Assembly (NCBI RefSeq): GCF_003287955.1
Contig: NZ_QMKP01000001.1
Coordinates: forward strand, 62,001 to 126,000
Length of the DNA: 64,000 nucleotides
Direction: 5' to 3'
Source: Arthrobacter sp. AQ5-06
GTDB lineage: Bacteria > Actinomycetota > Actinomycetes > Actinomycetales > Micrococcaceae
Position numbers and translations under genes: made by a program. Shown here in pieces: positions 1 through 8,592 of the stretch. Position 1 is the first letter of the stretch. The number at the start of each line of letters is the position of its first letter. The notes under the pieces were generated by a model. The model made no database searches and had not been told where the DNA came from. It saw only the letters and a program-made list of their open reading frames with translations.

Positions 1-4
1 CTGT

Positions 5-10
5 TACGGT
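5..10 (+). promoter_or_regulatory. -10 box, aldose epimerase (leaderless)
   Basis: TACGGT lies 7 nt before the ATG at 18 and no Shine-Dalgarno is visible. The -35 would fall outside the window, so only the -10 can be judged. Confidence 0.35.
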
Positions 11-17
11 GGTGCTC

Positions 18-977
18 ATGACTTCGAGTGCAACCCCGGCCGCGAGCATTCCCGCCGGATTCCAGACCTGCGCCACCGGCCGGCAGTACCAACTCCGTAG
101 AGGTGACGCATTGGCCGTTGTGACTGAGTTGGCGGCCGGCCTGCGGCTTTACAGCCGCGCCGGTGTCCAGCTCACCGAGACCTATAGGGACGCCGAGATA
201 TCCCCTGGGGCCGCCGGAATCACTCTCGCTCCCTGGGCAAACAGGGTGGAGGACGGTGTCTGGTACTTGGACGGTAAAAAGCAGCAACTGGACATCACGG
301 AGGTTTCACGGAACAACGCCAGCCATGGACTGCTCCGCAACTCCGCCTACAGCCTGGTTGATGAATCGCAATATTCGGTGACCCTCGAGGCGACGGTGTT
401 CCCGCAGCATGGCTACCCCTTCCTGGTGCGGCACCGTGTCCAGTACCTTCTCGCTGAGGATCTTGGCCTCGAAGTCCGCCAGACGCTGATCAACGATTCC
501 AACGCGTCAGCGCCGTTCGTCCTGGGCGCCCACCCATACCTGCGGCTGGGCGACGCGGACGTGGACCAGCTCACCCTGACCGTCGCCGCCGGCACCCGCC
601 TGGTGGCGGACCAGCGCCTGATCCCGCGGAGCTCGGAGCCCGTCAGCGGGGACAGTGACTTCCGCAGAGGCCAAAGAGTGGGGGACCTTGAGATCGATGT
701 AGCCCTCACTGACCTGACGTTCGACGGCGGTGCGGCCCGCCATGTGCTTAGCGCACCTGACGGCCGCAGTGTCACGTTGTGGCAGGACGAATCCTGCGGC
801 TACGTCCACATCTTTGTGACAACTGAGCTGCCCGGCAGGCCCAGGGCGGTGGCTATCGAACCAATGACCGGTCCGGCCAACGCCTTCAACTCGGGTGACG
901 GGCTGCGGTGGCTTTCGGCCGGGGAAACGTTCACCATGGCCTGGGGGATCGATGCTGTCCTGGGCGGGGCCGGGTAG
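18..977 (+). CDS. Aldose 1-epimerase family protein
   Basis: A 319-residue protein of the galactose-mutarotase fold, which interconverts the anomers of free or phosphorylated hexoses in the cytoplasm. Visible family signatures are the substrate-binding stretch TLAPWANRVEDG in the first third, NASHGLL with the conserved His soon after, LGAHPYLRLG mid-protein and the acidic motif AIEPMTGPANAFN near the C-terminus that holds the catalytic Glu. Length is normal. In-frame GTG codons exist at 9 and 12, but the ATG at 18 is preferred because TACGGT sits 7 nt before it. The gene may belong to an upstream unit outside the window. The sugar specificity cannot be told from sequence. Confidence 0.88.
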   Translation: MTSSATPAASIPAGFQTCATGRQYQLRRGDALAVVTELAAGLRLYSRAGVQLTETYRDAEISPGAAGITLAPWANRVEDGVWYLDGKKQQLDITEVSRNNASHGLLRNSAYSLVDESQYSVTLEATVFPQHGYPFLVRHRVQYLLAEDLGLEVRQTLINDSNASAPFVLGAHPYLRLGDADVDQLTLTVAAGTRLVADQRLIPRSSEPVSGDSDFRRGQRVGDLEIDVALTDLTFDGGAARHVLSAPDGRSVTLWQDESCGYVHIFVTTELPGRPRAVAIEPMTGPANAFNSGDGLRWLSAGETFTMAWGIDAVLGGAG

Positions 978-1017
978 CCGTTTCGCATAAGGGGCGGTGC
1001 TGAGGAAGTATTAGGCT

Positions 1018-2211
1018 ATGACGCCAGCCGAGGACGCCACCCCATCCGATTCAAAGCCCACAGGCACGGCGCCGGATACGGTCCGGCCGGTGGAAACTGT
1101 CCGCCCGGCCCGGGTGCGTGCGGACCGGGAGCTTGAGCAGGACATTCCCTACGGTATCCGGATCGCTGCGTCGTGGGCCTGGCGGCTCGGCCTCATCCTG
1201 CTGGTGGGCGGCGCCCTGGTCTGGCTGCTCAGCCGGATCAGCTTCCTGATTATCCCCGTTATGGTGGCCGCACTGCTGGCCGGGCTGCTGAGCCCGGTGG
1301 TGCGGTGGCTGCGGAGCAGGCGCCTTCCGAACGGCGCCGCCGTGGCGATCACGGTGGTGGGGTTCATCGGCCTGATCGCGAGCGCCCTCGCCCTGGTGGG
1401 CCGCCAGCTGGCCGCAGGCTTCGGGGAACTGTGGTCCCAGGCGCTGACGGGCGTGAGACAGGTCCAGGACTGGCTGGCCGAGGGGCCGCTGCACCTCACT
1501 GCAGACCAGATCGACCAGTACCTCAAGGAAGCCTCCGCCGCCCTCCAGCAAAACAGCAGCAGCATCCTCAGCGGCGCGTTGTCCTTCGGCAGCACCGCGG
1601 GCCACTTTGCCGCGGGAATGGTCCTGGCCCTCTTCATCCTGATCTTCTTCCTGCTCGAAGGCGACAGGATCTGGGCCTTCCTGGTCCGCCTCCTCCCGAA
1701 GAAAGCGCGCGCGGCATCCTTCGGTGCCGGACGAAAAGGCTGGGCGTCCATGGTCAGCTACGCACGGATCCAGATGTTTGTTGCGTTTGTTGACGCGGTG
1801 GGCATCGGCGCCGGCGCGGCCATCATCGGGGTGCCGCTGGCCCTGCCCCTGAGCGTGCTCGTGTTCATCGGTTCCTTTATCCCGGTGGTCGGTGCCCTGG
1901 TGACCGGGGCAATCGCCGTCCTCCTGGCCCTGGTGGCCAACGGCCCGGTCAACGCCCTGATCATGCTGGCTATCGTCCTGCTGGTCCAGCAGCTGGAGAG
2001 CCACATACTGCAACCCCTCGTGATGGGCAAGGCCGTGGCCCTGCACCCGGTGGCGGTGATCCTCTCTGTGGCGGCGGGTTCGTACCTCGCGGGTATCCCC
2101 GGCGCGCTGTTCTCAGTGCCCATCCTCGCCGTAGCAAACGCCGCGATTCGCTACATCGCAGCCAGAACGTGGGAACATGAACAGGTGCTGGCACCCCCGG
2201 AGGGCCAGTGA
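1018..2211 (+). CDS. AI-2E family transporter (PerM/UPF0118)
   Basis: A 397-residue polytopic membrane protein. A charged, proline-rich N-terminus of about 60 residues is followed by two close helices, a soluble amphipathic segment, and a second set of helices. The family hallmark near the C-terminus is present: the QQLESHILQPLVMGKAV segment followed by HPVAVILSVAAG. Members export small molecules or ions; the AI-2 name reflects one E. coli member and should not be taken as substrate evidence. A GAGGAAG Shine-Dalgarno lies about 9 nt before the ATG. The M. tuberculosis counterpart Rv1101c lies beside glpX and fum, which are also in this window. Confidence 0.9.
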   Translation: MTPAEDATPSDSKPTGTAPDTVRPVETVRPARVRADRELEQDIPYGIRIAASWAWRLGLILLVGGALVWLLSRISFLIIPVMVAALLAGLLSPVVRWLRSRRLPNGAAVAITVVGFIGLIASALALVGRQLAAGFGELWSQALTGVRQVQDWLAEGPLHLTADQIDQYLKEASAALQQNSSSILSGALSFGSTAGHFAAGMVLALFILIFFLLEGDRIWAFLVRLLPKKARAASFGAGRKGWASMVSYARIQMFVAFVDAVGIGAGAAIIGVPLALPLSVLVFIGSFIPVVGALVTGAIAVLLALVANGPVNALIMLAIVLLVQQLESHILQPLVMGKAVALHPVAVILSVAAGSYLAGIPGALFSVPILAVANAAIRYIAARTWEHEQVLAPPEGQ

Positions 2212-2330
2212 CGCCAGGCCCGGACCATGATGACTCCATCAGGGAGGTCCGGTTGCCGGGCGCCAGGCCCAAGCGCGGCAAGGACGCCGCAGCCAGCACA
2301 GATGCATCCAATCCGGACGCCCAGGCCTGA
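2208..2330 (+). CDS. Possible small ORF overlapping the AI-2E transporter stop
   Basis: A 40-codon frame opens at a GTG that overlaps the transporter stop (GTGA), with GGAGG at 2199-2203. The peptide is polar, rich in Asp, Ala, Pro and Lys, with no membrane segment or recognised motif. It fills most of the gap before the threonine dehydratase. Coupling geometry is plausible but the Shine-Dalgarno spacing is short, and nothing beyond the open frame supports it. Confidence 0.22.
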   Translation: MTPGPDHDDSIREVRLPGARPKRGKDAAASTDASNPDAQA

Positions 2331-2378
2331 CCCAGCGGCCAAGCACCGGAGCCGTATCCACCCAAGGAGAATAAGTCC

Positions 2379-3617
2379 GTGAACACCCTCGAAACCCTTC
2401 CCGTCACGCTGGACGATGTCCTGGAGGCGCAGAAGCTGCTCGAGGGGATTATTATGCGGACCCCGGTGGAATCATCACGGGCCTTGGGCGGGATGGTGGG
2501 CGGCGACGTCTTCTTCAAGTGCGAAAACCTGCAGCGGGCCGGCTCGTTCAAGGTCCGCGGTGCTTACGTCCGCATGGCAAAGCTCTCGGCTGAGGAGAAA
2601 AAACGCGGTGTTGTGGCCGCGTCAGCCGGAAACCACGCGCAGGGCGTGGCCGTGGCTGCCAAAAGCCTGGGAATTAAAGCCCGCATCTACATGCCGCTTG
2701 GCGTAGCCCTCCCCAAACTGGCCGCCACCCGCAGCCACGGTGCGGAGGTGATCCTCCACGGCCACAACGTTGATGAGGCCCTCGCCGAGGCGCAGCGCTA
2801 CGCCGACGAGTCCGGCATGGTCTTTGTGCACCCCTTCGACAATGTTGATGTGGTGTCCGGCCAGGGAACCATAGGCCTGGAGATTCTCGAGCAGATCCCC
2901 AACGTGGACACCGTCCTGATGGGCGTGGGCGGCGGCGGGCTGCTGGCCGGCGTCGCCGTAGCCATCAAAGCCCGGGCCAGGGAACTTGGGCGGGAAATCC
3001 GCATCATCGGTGTCCAGGCCGAAAACGCCGCGGCTTATCCGCCGTCCTTGGCCGCCGACGCCCTGGTTCCGCTGAAGAAAGTGTCCACCATGGCTGACGG
3101 CATCGCTGTGGGCCGGCCCGGACAGTTGCCCTTCAGCATCATCCGCGAGCTCGTGGACGATGTGGTCACCGTCAGCGAGGATTCCCTGGCGCGTGCCCTG
3201 ATTTTCCTGCTGGAGCGGGCCAAGATGGTGGTGGAACCCGCCGGGGCGGTGGGAGTTGCCGCCTTGATGGACGGCAAGATCGAAAACCCCGGCACCACGG
3301 CCGTGATCCTGTCCGGCGGTAATATCGATCCGATGCTGATGCTCAAAGTCATCCAGCGGGGCCTGTCTGCCGCCGGGCGCTACATGACAGTTCGGATGAT
3401 GCTGGATGACCGGCCGGGTTCGCTGGCCACCATCGCCCGCATCATCGCCGAAAACGATGCGAACGTCACGGGCCTGGACCACACCCGTGTTGGTGGCTCC
3501 ATCAGCATGGGCGACGTTTCCATCACCGTGAACCTCGAAACCAAGGGCCACGAACATTGCGAGCAGGTCCTCGGCGCCCTCCGTGCCGAGGGCTTCCAGC
3601 CCATTGTGGTGCATTAG
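2379..3617 (+). CDS. ilvA: Threonine ammonia-lyase with C-terminal ACT domain
   Basis: A PLP enzyme of 412 residues that deaminates L-threonine to 2-oxobutanoate, the entry step to isoleucine. The PLP lysine is K58 in the motif GSFKVRGAY; the SAGNHAQG substrate loop is at 82-89 and the phosphate-binding loop GVGGGG at 182-187. Residues from about 335 form a single ACT regulatory domain, the usual layout of the shorter actinobacterial enzyme rather than the E. coli IlvA with two ACT-like domains. GTG start with AAGGAG upstream. The rhomboid gene follows 8 nt after the stop, so the two are probably co-transcribed. A catabolic role (TdcB-like) cannot be excluded. Confidence 0.92.
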   Translation: MNTLETLPVTLDDVLEAQKLLEGIIMRTPVESSRALGGMVGGDVFFKCENLQRAGSFKVRGAYVRMAKLSAEEKKRGVVAASAGNHAQGVAVAAKSLGIKARIYMPLGVALPKLAATRSHGAEVILHGHNVDEALAEAQRYADESGMVFVHPFDNVDVVSGQGTIGLEILEQIPNVDTVLMGVGGGGLLAGVAVAIKARARELGREIRIIGVQAENAAAYPPSLAADALVPLKKVSTMADGIAVGRPGQLPFSIIRELVDDVVTVSEDSLARALIFLLERAKMVVEPAGAVGVAALMDGKIENPGTTAVILSGGNIDPMLMLKVIQRGLSAAGRYMTVRMMLDDRPGSLATIARIIAENDANVTGLDHTRVGGSISMGDVSITVNLETKGHEHCEQVLGALRAEGFQPIVVH

Positions 3618-3625
3618 GAGCAGCC

Positions 3626-4243
3626 ATGCTTGACGTGACGGGGGACGGAAAGCCGCGGAACCGGGAAACCACGGCCTCGCGGGCGAAGGGCGGGCTGTTG
3701 GTGGCTGGTGGCTTTGTGGCCGTCCTCCTTGTGATCGAACTGTTCAACATGCTGACCCTGCGCGCCCTGAACCGGACCTTCGGACTCCGGCCGCGGTCCG
3801 CAGACGGGCTTCTGGACATCCTGACGTTCCCGCTGCTGCACGCCAATCTGAACCACCTGCTGTCCAATGCCCTGCCCCTGATCGTCTTTGGTTTCCTGGT
3901 GTTCCTCTCGGGCGTGCGGGTGTTCCTGGCTGCCCTCGGGTTCAGCTGGCTGGGCTCCGGACTGACAGTGTGGCTGATTGGCGACGGCGGCATCACAGTT
4001 GGCGCCTCCGGCCTGGTTTTCGGGTTGTTCGCCTTCCTCTTGGTGCGGGGTTTCTTCAACCACAGCTGGCGGCAGATCCTGCTCGCCGTGGTGCTGTTTA
4101 TGGTCTACGGCGGCATCCTGCTGGGGGTGTTACCCATCATGGGAAGCTACATCTCATGGCAGGCGCACCTCGGCGGAGCGGCCGGCGGAGTTGTCGCTGC
4201 CCTGTTGCTGCGCCCCAAGTACGCAAGAACGCCGGCCCCCTGA
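3626..4243 (+). CDS. Rhomboid family intramembrane serine protease
   Basis: 205 residues with about six transmembrane helices after a short charged N-terminus. The rhomboid active site is complete: H77xxxN81 in the second helix, the GxSG motif with Ser128 (GASG), and His181 in the last helix within WQAHLGG. These enzymes cut substrates inside the membrane. The ATG at 3626, 8 nt after the ilvA stop and preceded by TAGGAG, is preferred over the longer open frame that begins inside ilvA. A strong hairpin covers its stop codon. The substrate is unknown. Confidence 0.88.
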   Translation: MLDVTGDGKPRNRETTASRAKGGLLVAGGFVAVLLVIELFNMLTLRALNRTFGLRPRSADGLLDILTFPLLHANLNHLLSNALPLIVFGFLVFLSGVRVFLAALGFSWLGSGLTVWLIGDGGITVGASGLVFGLFAFLLVRGFFNHSWRQILLAVVLFMVYGGILLGVLPIMGSYISWQAHLGGAAGGVVAALLLRPKYARTPAP

Positions 4244-4257
4244 CGGGGGCCGGCGTT
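4228..4257 (+). terminator. Hairpin terminator after rhomboid gene
   Basis: Perfect 13-bp inverted repeat (4228-4240 with 4245-4257) around the loop TGAC, which contains the rhomboid stop. No long T-run follows. It lies between convergent genes and may serve greA too. Confidence 0.7.
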
Positions 4258-4296
4258 GGCTTGACCTGGTTGGCCTGAAGCGAACAGAGTGAAGCG

Positions 4297-4791
4297 TCAG
4301 CCTGCGTAAGGCTTGGCGGAGAGGATTTCCACCGTGATGTCCTTGCCGTTCGGAGCCGTGTAGCTGAGCTTCGCGCCCTCTTTGTGGCCGACGATTGCGG
4401 CGCCGAGGGGGGACTTCTCACTGAACACGTCCAGGTCTGAATCGCCGGCGATTTCGCGGGACCCCAGCAGGAATGTCACTTCGTCGCCTGCGATCCGGGC
4501 AACAACGAGCATGCCGGGCTCGACGATGCCATCGTCAGCCGGGGACTCGCCCACGTGGGCATCACGCAGAAGGGCCGTCAGCTGGCGGATCCGGGCTTCG
4601 ATCTTGCCCTGCTCTTCTTTGGCTGCATGGTAGCCGCCGTTTTCCTTCAGGTCGCCCTCCTGGCGGGCGGCTTCAATCTTCTGGACAATCTCCGCACGGC
4701 CAGGGCCGGAAAGGTGGTCCAGCTCTGCCTTCAGGCGGTCAAAAGCTTCCTGGGTGAGCCAGGCTGCAGGCGCGCTGTTGGTGGTAGACAC
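4297..4791 (-). CDS. greA: Transcription elongation factor GreA
   Basis: 164 residues. GreA binds the RNA polymerase secondary channel and stimulates cleavage of backtracked RNA. The N-terminal coiled coil (about 10-80) carries the acidic tip segment ARQEGDLKENGGYHAA, where the DLKEN acids act at the polymerase active site. The C-terminal FKBP-like domain ends with SAKPYAG. GTG start with AGGAGA 5 nt upstream. A sigma-A-type promoter is visible on the minus strand. The order greA, DUF4307, mca is the same as Rv1080c-Rv1082. Confidence 0.96.
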   Translation of the reverse strand: MSTTNSAPAAWLTQEAFDRLKAELDHLSGPGRAEIVQKIEAARQEGDLKENGGYHAAKEEQGKIEARIRQLTALLRDAHVGESPADDGIVEPGMLVVARIAGDEVTFLLGSREIAGDSDLDVFSEKSPLGAAIVGHKEGAKLSYTAPNGKDITVEILSAKPYAG

Positions 4792-4886
4792 GGACTTCTC
4801 CTAATGGTCATACATGCAAAAGACCCCGCAACGGTGGCCACTTGTGGAACTCAGCAACCAGCTCAGCGGGGTAAAGGTATTGACCC

Positions 4887-4915
4887 ATTGTAGTCAATAC
4901 TCTGGACATACCCAA
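4887..4915 (-). promoter_or_regulatory. greA promoter
   Basis: On the minus strand TTGGGT (4910-4915) and TACAAT (4887-4892) are separated by 17 nt. The -10 is flanked by the inverted repeat ATTGAC...GTCAAT, a possible operator. Confidence 0.55.
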
Positions 4916-4942
4916 CCGGGATGGGGCATAGATCACATGGAG

Positions 4943-5401
4943 CTACGTCCCGGCACCCGGAATCCAGCAGTCGTCCACTACACCGGAAACGGACAGGGAC
5001 TCCGTCCGCAGTGTCACGCGCTGCGAAACTGTCCTCCCGCCGTCGGCCGTTCCGTCAGCTTCTCCGGGCGGGATGTCCACGACTTTCCAACCCACCACGG
5101 CGAACTTGGAGTCGAGGGCCTTGACAGCGCACTTGACGGCCGTTCCTGGTTCCCTGGTGACCTGGAAATCAACCTCGGCCGCAGTGGCATCGATGGTGCT
5201 GAATCCGATGTCCTTGAACGTCACGTCGGAGACGGCTGAGGACGTGGAGACCCAGGCCATAAACCCCACTCCGGCCGCCAGGGCCGCTACGGCAATGCCA
5301 CGTTTGACCGCACGCGGGAGAGGCTGCTTTTTACTGCCATAACGATTGGCTAGGCTAGTGTCTGCAGGCGGGGACACGGCGGGCTGATCCTGGGTAGTCA
5401 C
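4943..5401 (-). CDS. DUF4307 membrane protein
   Basis: 152 residues. The start of the domain is RYG at about 21-23, followed by a basic stretch and one transmembrane helix (about 33-53, GIAVAALAAGVGFMAWV), then an extracytoplasmic beta-rich domain with two Cys (CAVKAL and DDCW) that could form a disulfide. Function is unknown; the family sits beside greA and mca across actinobacteria (Rv1081c in M. tuberculosis). GTG start. About 30 nt of intergenic sequence separate its stop from the greA promoter. Confidence 0.75.
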   Translation of the reverse strand: MTTQDQPAVSPPADTSLANRYGSKKQPLPRAVKRGIAVAALAAGVGFMAWVSTSSAVSDVTFKDIGFSTIDATAAEVDFQVTREPGTAVKCAVKALDSKFAVVGWKVVDIPPGEADGTADGGRTVSQRVTLRTESLSVSGVVDDCWIPGAGT

Positions 5402-5550
5402 CAGTCCAGTTTAGTTCGGTTCCGCTCCATGGCTGTCCGGGCCGGATCCGCACCCCTCTCAGGCACAGCTATGCCGTCTGTTCCGTCATGCAGTCCCGTC
5501 AGTCCAGTGGCCGTCACAGCAGCCGCAGAAGAATAAGGAGCCGTCCTTCG

Positions 5551-6456
5551 ATGACAGCGTCCACGCATACCCCGGCAACGCTGAGGCTGCTAGCCGTTCA
5601 TGCGCACCCGGACGACGAGTCCAGCAAGGGCGCGGCGACCATGGCCATGTACGCCGCCGCCGGGGTGGAAGTTATGGTGGCCACCTGCACCGACGGATCC
5701 CGTGGCGATATCCAGAACCCTGCCGTGGAAGGTGAGCCGCATCCCAAACGGGACATGGCAGGGGCGCGCCGGCTGGAGATGGACCAGGCGGCCAAGGTAC
5801 TTGGCATCCAGCAGCGCTGGTTGGGATTCACGGACTCCGGGCTGCCGGAGGGTGATCCGCTGCCGCCGCTGCCGGCCGGATGCTTCGCCGTCCAGCCGCT
5901 GGAGCGCGCCGCGGCGCCGCTGGTGCGGCTGGTCCGGGACTTCAAGCCGCAGGTGGTCGTCAGCTATGACGAAAACGGGGGATACCCGCACCCGGACCAC
6001 ATCATGGCGCACCGGGTGGCAGTGGAGGCATTTGCGGCTGCGGGTGACCCGGACAGGTATCCGGACGCCGGAGCGCCTTGGGAACCCAGCAAGCTCTACT
6101 ACGACAGGGCCTTCAGCCCGGACCGGTTCCGCGCCTTGCATTTTGCCCTGGAGGAAGCAGGGCTGCAGTCCCCGTATGCCCAGCGGCTTGCCGCGTGGCT
6201 GGAAACGGACGCGGAGGGCCATACCCCGCCGCGGGGTGCCCATGCCACCACCACGCAGATCGACTGCGGGGACTTTTTTGAGGCCCGCGACGACGCCCTC
6301 CGCGCGCACCGCACACAGGTGGATCCGCTGGGGTTCTTCTTTGCCGTGTCAGCCGAGATGCAGAGCCGCGTGTGGCCGTGGGAAGACTATTCCCTGATCG
6401 AGTCCAGGGTCCCCGCGGAATTGCCCGAAAAGGACCTTTTCGCCGGGCTAAGATAG
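5551..6456 (+). CDS. mca: Mycothiol S-conjugate amidase
   Basis: 301-residue zinc amidase of the PIG-L/LmbE fold. It cleaves mycothiol S-conjugates to GlcN-Ins and a mercapturic acid, the detoxification step that replaces glutathione conjugate turnover in actinobacteria. Metal ligands are seen in AHPDDES (His19, Asp22) and in YPHPDH (His150). Upstream of it is the segment TDSGLPEGDPLPPLP, which separates Mca from the deacetylase MshB. The ATG at 5551 has AAGGAG upstream; the frame is open further 5' without a good start. The next gene is a small membrane protein, as in M. tuberculosis (Rv1082-Rv1083). Confidence 0.95.
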   Translation: MTASTHTPATLRLLAVHAHPDDESSKGAATMAMYAAAGVEVMVATCTDGSRGDIQNPAVEGEPHPKRDMAGARRLEMDQAAKVLGIQQRWLGFTDSGLPEGDPLPPLPAGCFAVQPLERAAAPLVRLVRDFKPQVVVSYDENGGYPHPDHIMAHRVAVEAFAAAGDPDRYPDAGAPWEPSKLYYDRAFSPDRFRALHFALEEAGLQSPYAQRLAAWLETDAEGHTPPRGAHATTTQIDCGDFFEARDDALRAHRTQVDPLGFFFAVSAEMQSRVWPWEDYSLIESRVPAELPEKDLFAGLR

Positions 6457-6571
6457 AGGCGGCAGCATATTCTATGCCGCGTAGAAAAGCAGTGGGCTGG
6501 TCCGGGTACCGCGGACCCGCCGCCGGAATCCCGGGCCGGCTGCCCATCAGTTTCCACAGAAGGTTTGAACC

Positions 6572-6913
6572 GTGCATCACTTGCTCCTCGCCCTGACCAC
6601 CACCCCCTCGCCACTGCCGACGCCCGGCCTGCGTGAGGGCATCTCCGAGGACCAGATCACCCCGGGCCTGTGGGGCTTCATCATGACGGCCTTCTTTGTG
6701 CTGGCCACCACGCTGCTGATTGTGGACATGGTCCGCCGCATCCGCCGCGTCCGCTACCGCGCGCAGGTGGAAGAGGAGCGCCAAGCAGCGGCCGAAGCCG
6801 CGGACATTGAAGCTGCCGACGACCATGACGGACTCGGTGCTGCCGGGGAGACGGCAGGCCTCGAAGACAACGGGCAGGGCCAAGCCGCCGACCGGTCCCA
6901 GCCCCGCGACTAA
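6572..6913 (+). CDS. Small single-pass membrane protein after mca
   Basis: 113 residues. A short N-terminal part with Thr and Pro is followed by one transmembrane helix (about 33-53, WGFIMTAFFVLATTLLIVDM), a basic cluster (VRRIRRVRYRAQ) and an acidic, disordered C-terminus. The charge pattern places the tail in the cytoplasm. The function is unknown. Its position right after mca matches Rv1083, so it probably belongs to the same conserved cluster. GTG start with AGAAGG upstream. Confidence 0.7.
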   Translation: MHHLLLALTTTPSPLPTPGLREGISEDQITPGLWGFIMTAFFVLATTLLIVDMVRRIRRVRYRAQVEEERQAAAEAADIEAADDHDGLGAAGETAGLEDNGQGQAADRSQPRD

Positions 6914-6953
6914 AGCGGGCCGAACTCCCGCGTTCCCACCGGGTCCCGCCAGT

Positions 6954-7676
6954 TCAACTGAGGACTGCGATGGCGATCGCCGTAAAATGTGCTGCGAATG
7001 CCAGGACTGTCAGGGCGTGGAAGAGTTCGTGGAAGCCGAAGTGCTCGTAGCTGAAGTTGGGCTTCTTGAGCGAATAAAACACGGCTCCGGTGATGTATAG
7101 AATCCCGCCCACACAGATCAGGACGGCGGCGGGGACGCTGGCCGCGAAGAATTCGGGCAGGTAGAACAGCGACCCGCAGCCAAGTGCAATGTAGATCGGC
7201 ACGTACAGCCAGCGCGGGGCGTCCGTCCACAGCAGCCGGAACAGCACGCCGAGGATGGCCCCGGACCAGATGACCCAGAGCAGCAGGACCGCCTTGGGCT
7301 GTTCCAGCAGCGACCAGGCCAGGGGTGTATAGCTGCCGGCGATGACCAGCATGATGTTGGTGTGGTCCAGGCGCTTGAGGACAATCTTCACGCCGGGGGA
7401 CCAGTTGCCTCGGTGGTAGATGGCACTGATGCCAAAAAGCAGGACGCCGGTGGCGGCGTAGATGGCCGAGGTGATCTTCCGGTCCGTAGTGGGGGCGAGG
7501 GCCACCAGGACGATGCCCGCTGCCAGGGCCAACGGCGCCGTGACGGTGTGGATCCAGCCGCGCCACTTGGGCTTGATCATCAGGAGCTCGGCCAGCCGGG
7601 CGGCGGCGTCGTCCAAGGGGCTGTGGCCGTGGTCCGCGGAGGGCGCGCGGGGGCCGTCAGGAGTCTGGCTGTTCAT
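6954..7676 (-). CDS. Hemolysin III / PAQR family membrane protein (TrhA-like)
   Basis: 240 residues with seven predicted transmembrane helices. PAQR signatures are present: an early HxxxxPLALAAG, then SAIYHRGNW with the Ser/His pair, RLDHTNIMLVIAGSYTP with its Asp, and the C-terminal HELFHALTVLAFAAH whose two His belong to the predicted metal site. Members include adiponectin-receptor-like proteins and bacterial regulators of membrane energetics; true hemolysin activity is doubtful. Divergent from the Z-prenyl synthase gene, as Rv1085c is to Rv1086. ATG preceded by TATTCT at 6 nt on the minus strand. Confidence 0.88.
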   Translation of the reverse strand: MNSQTPDGPRAPSADHGHSPLDDAAARLAELLMIKPKWRGWIHTVTAPLALAAGIVLVALAPTTDRKITSAIYAATGVLLFGISAIYHRGNWSPGVKIVLKRLDHTNIMLVIAGSYTPLAWSLLEQPKAVLLLWVIWSGAILGVLFRLLWTDAPRWLYVPIYIALGCGSLFYLPEFFAASVPAAVLICVGGILYITGAVFYSLKKPNFSYEHFGFHELFHALTVLAFAAHFTAIAIAVLS

Positions 7677-7682
7677 GGCTTC

Positions 7683-7688
7683 AGAATA
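7683..7688 (-). promoter_or_regulatory. -10 box, hemolysin III gene (leaderless)
   Basis: Minus-strand TATTCT, then GAAGCC, then the ATG: TAnnnT-N6-start with no Shine-Dalgarno. Confidence 0.5.
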
Positions 7689-7780
7689 TCCTCTCTTTGC
7701 GTAAGTTACTCATGGGTAACAATCAGGACAGGTCATCCGGGAACGTCCCGGCACACCCGTCCCGGTCCCGGACGGTAGCC

Positions 7781-7786
7781 TAGGAT
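7781..7786 (+). promoter_or_regulatory. -10 box, prenyl synthase (leaderless)
   Basis: TAGGAT lies 5 nt before the ATG at 7792; TAGCCT overlaps it just upstream as an alternative. No Shine-Dalgarno precedes the ATG. Confidence 0.5.
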
Positions 7787-7791
7787 GTGCA

Positions 7792-8592
7792 ATGCCGTCG
7801 AACAGCAACGGAAGTCAGGTGAGTCTCCTCGTGGAATTGCGCGGGTTCCTTTATGGCTTCTACGAGAGGCGGCTGCTCAGCGAGCTTGCCGGCGGCCGCA
7901 TTCCCAAGCACATCGGCGTGATGGTGGACGGCAACCGCCGCTGGGCCAAGCAGTTCAATGCACCCACCAGCCAGGGACACCAGGCCGGCGCGGATAAGAT
8001 CCATGAATTCCTCGGCTGGTGCCAGGAGCTTGGGGTCAAGGTGGTCACGCTGTACATGCTGTCCACGGACAACATGAGCCGATCCAGCGAGGAGCTGGAT
8101 CTTCTGATGGGGATCATTGCCAACACTCTGGACCGCCTCGACGAGGACGCCAACATCTCGGTCAACGCGATGGGCGCCCCCGAGCTCCTGCCCGACTACC
8201 TGGCGGAGCGGCTCAACAAGCTCACGGCCCGCACTCCGGTACGCGAGAAGATCCATGTCAACGTTGCGGTGGGCTACGGCGGACGCCGCGAGATCGTCGA
8301 CGCCGTGCGGGAGCTGCTTCATGACGCCGTCGCCAAGGGCTCTGACATTTCGGCGCTCGCTGACACGCTGTCCGTGGACGATATATCCCGTTTCCTGTAC
8401 ACACGCGGCCAGCCGGATCCGGACCTGGTGATCAGAACCTCCGGGGAGCAGCGCCTGTCCGGTTTCCTGATGTGGCAGAGCGCCTACAGCGAGTTCTACT
8501 TCTGCGAGGCCTTGTGGCCCGCCTTCCGGAAAGTGGACTTCCTCCGCGCCCTTCGCGACTACGCCGGCAGGCAGCGGCGCTTCGGCACCTGA
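7792..8592 (+). CDS. uppS: Isoprenyl (cis-prenyl) transferase, Z-FPP synthase type
   Basis: 266 residues. It condenses IPP with an allylic diphosphate in cis to make polyprenyl diphosphates for cell-wall carriers. The catalytic Asp46 lies in HIGVMVDGNRRWAK. The C-terminal IPP-binding segment is DLVIRTSGEQRLSGFLMWQ followed by SEFYF. The context matches Rv1086, which makes the short C15 product in M. tuberculosis, so this may make omega,E,Z-FPP rather than long undecaprenyl diphosphate. A second cis-prenyl transferase for full chain length would be expected elsewhere in the genome. Confidence 0.92.
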   Translation: MPSNSNGSQVSLLVELRGFLYGFYERRLLSELAGGRIPKHIGVMVDGNRRWAKQFNAPTSQGHQAGADKIHEFLGWCQELGVKVVTLYMLSTDNMSRSSEELDLLMGIIANTLDRLDEDANISVNAMGAPELLPDYLAERLNKLTARTPVREKIHVNVAVGYGGRREIVDAVRELLHDAVAKGSDISALADTLSVDDISRFLYTRGQPDPDLVIRTSGEQRLSGFLMWQSAYSEFYFCEALWPAFRKVDFLRALRDYAGRQRRFGT

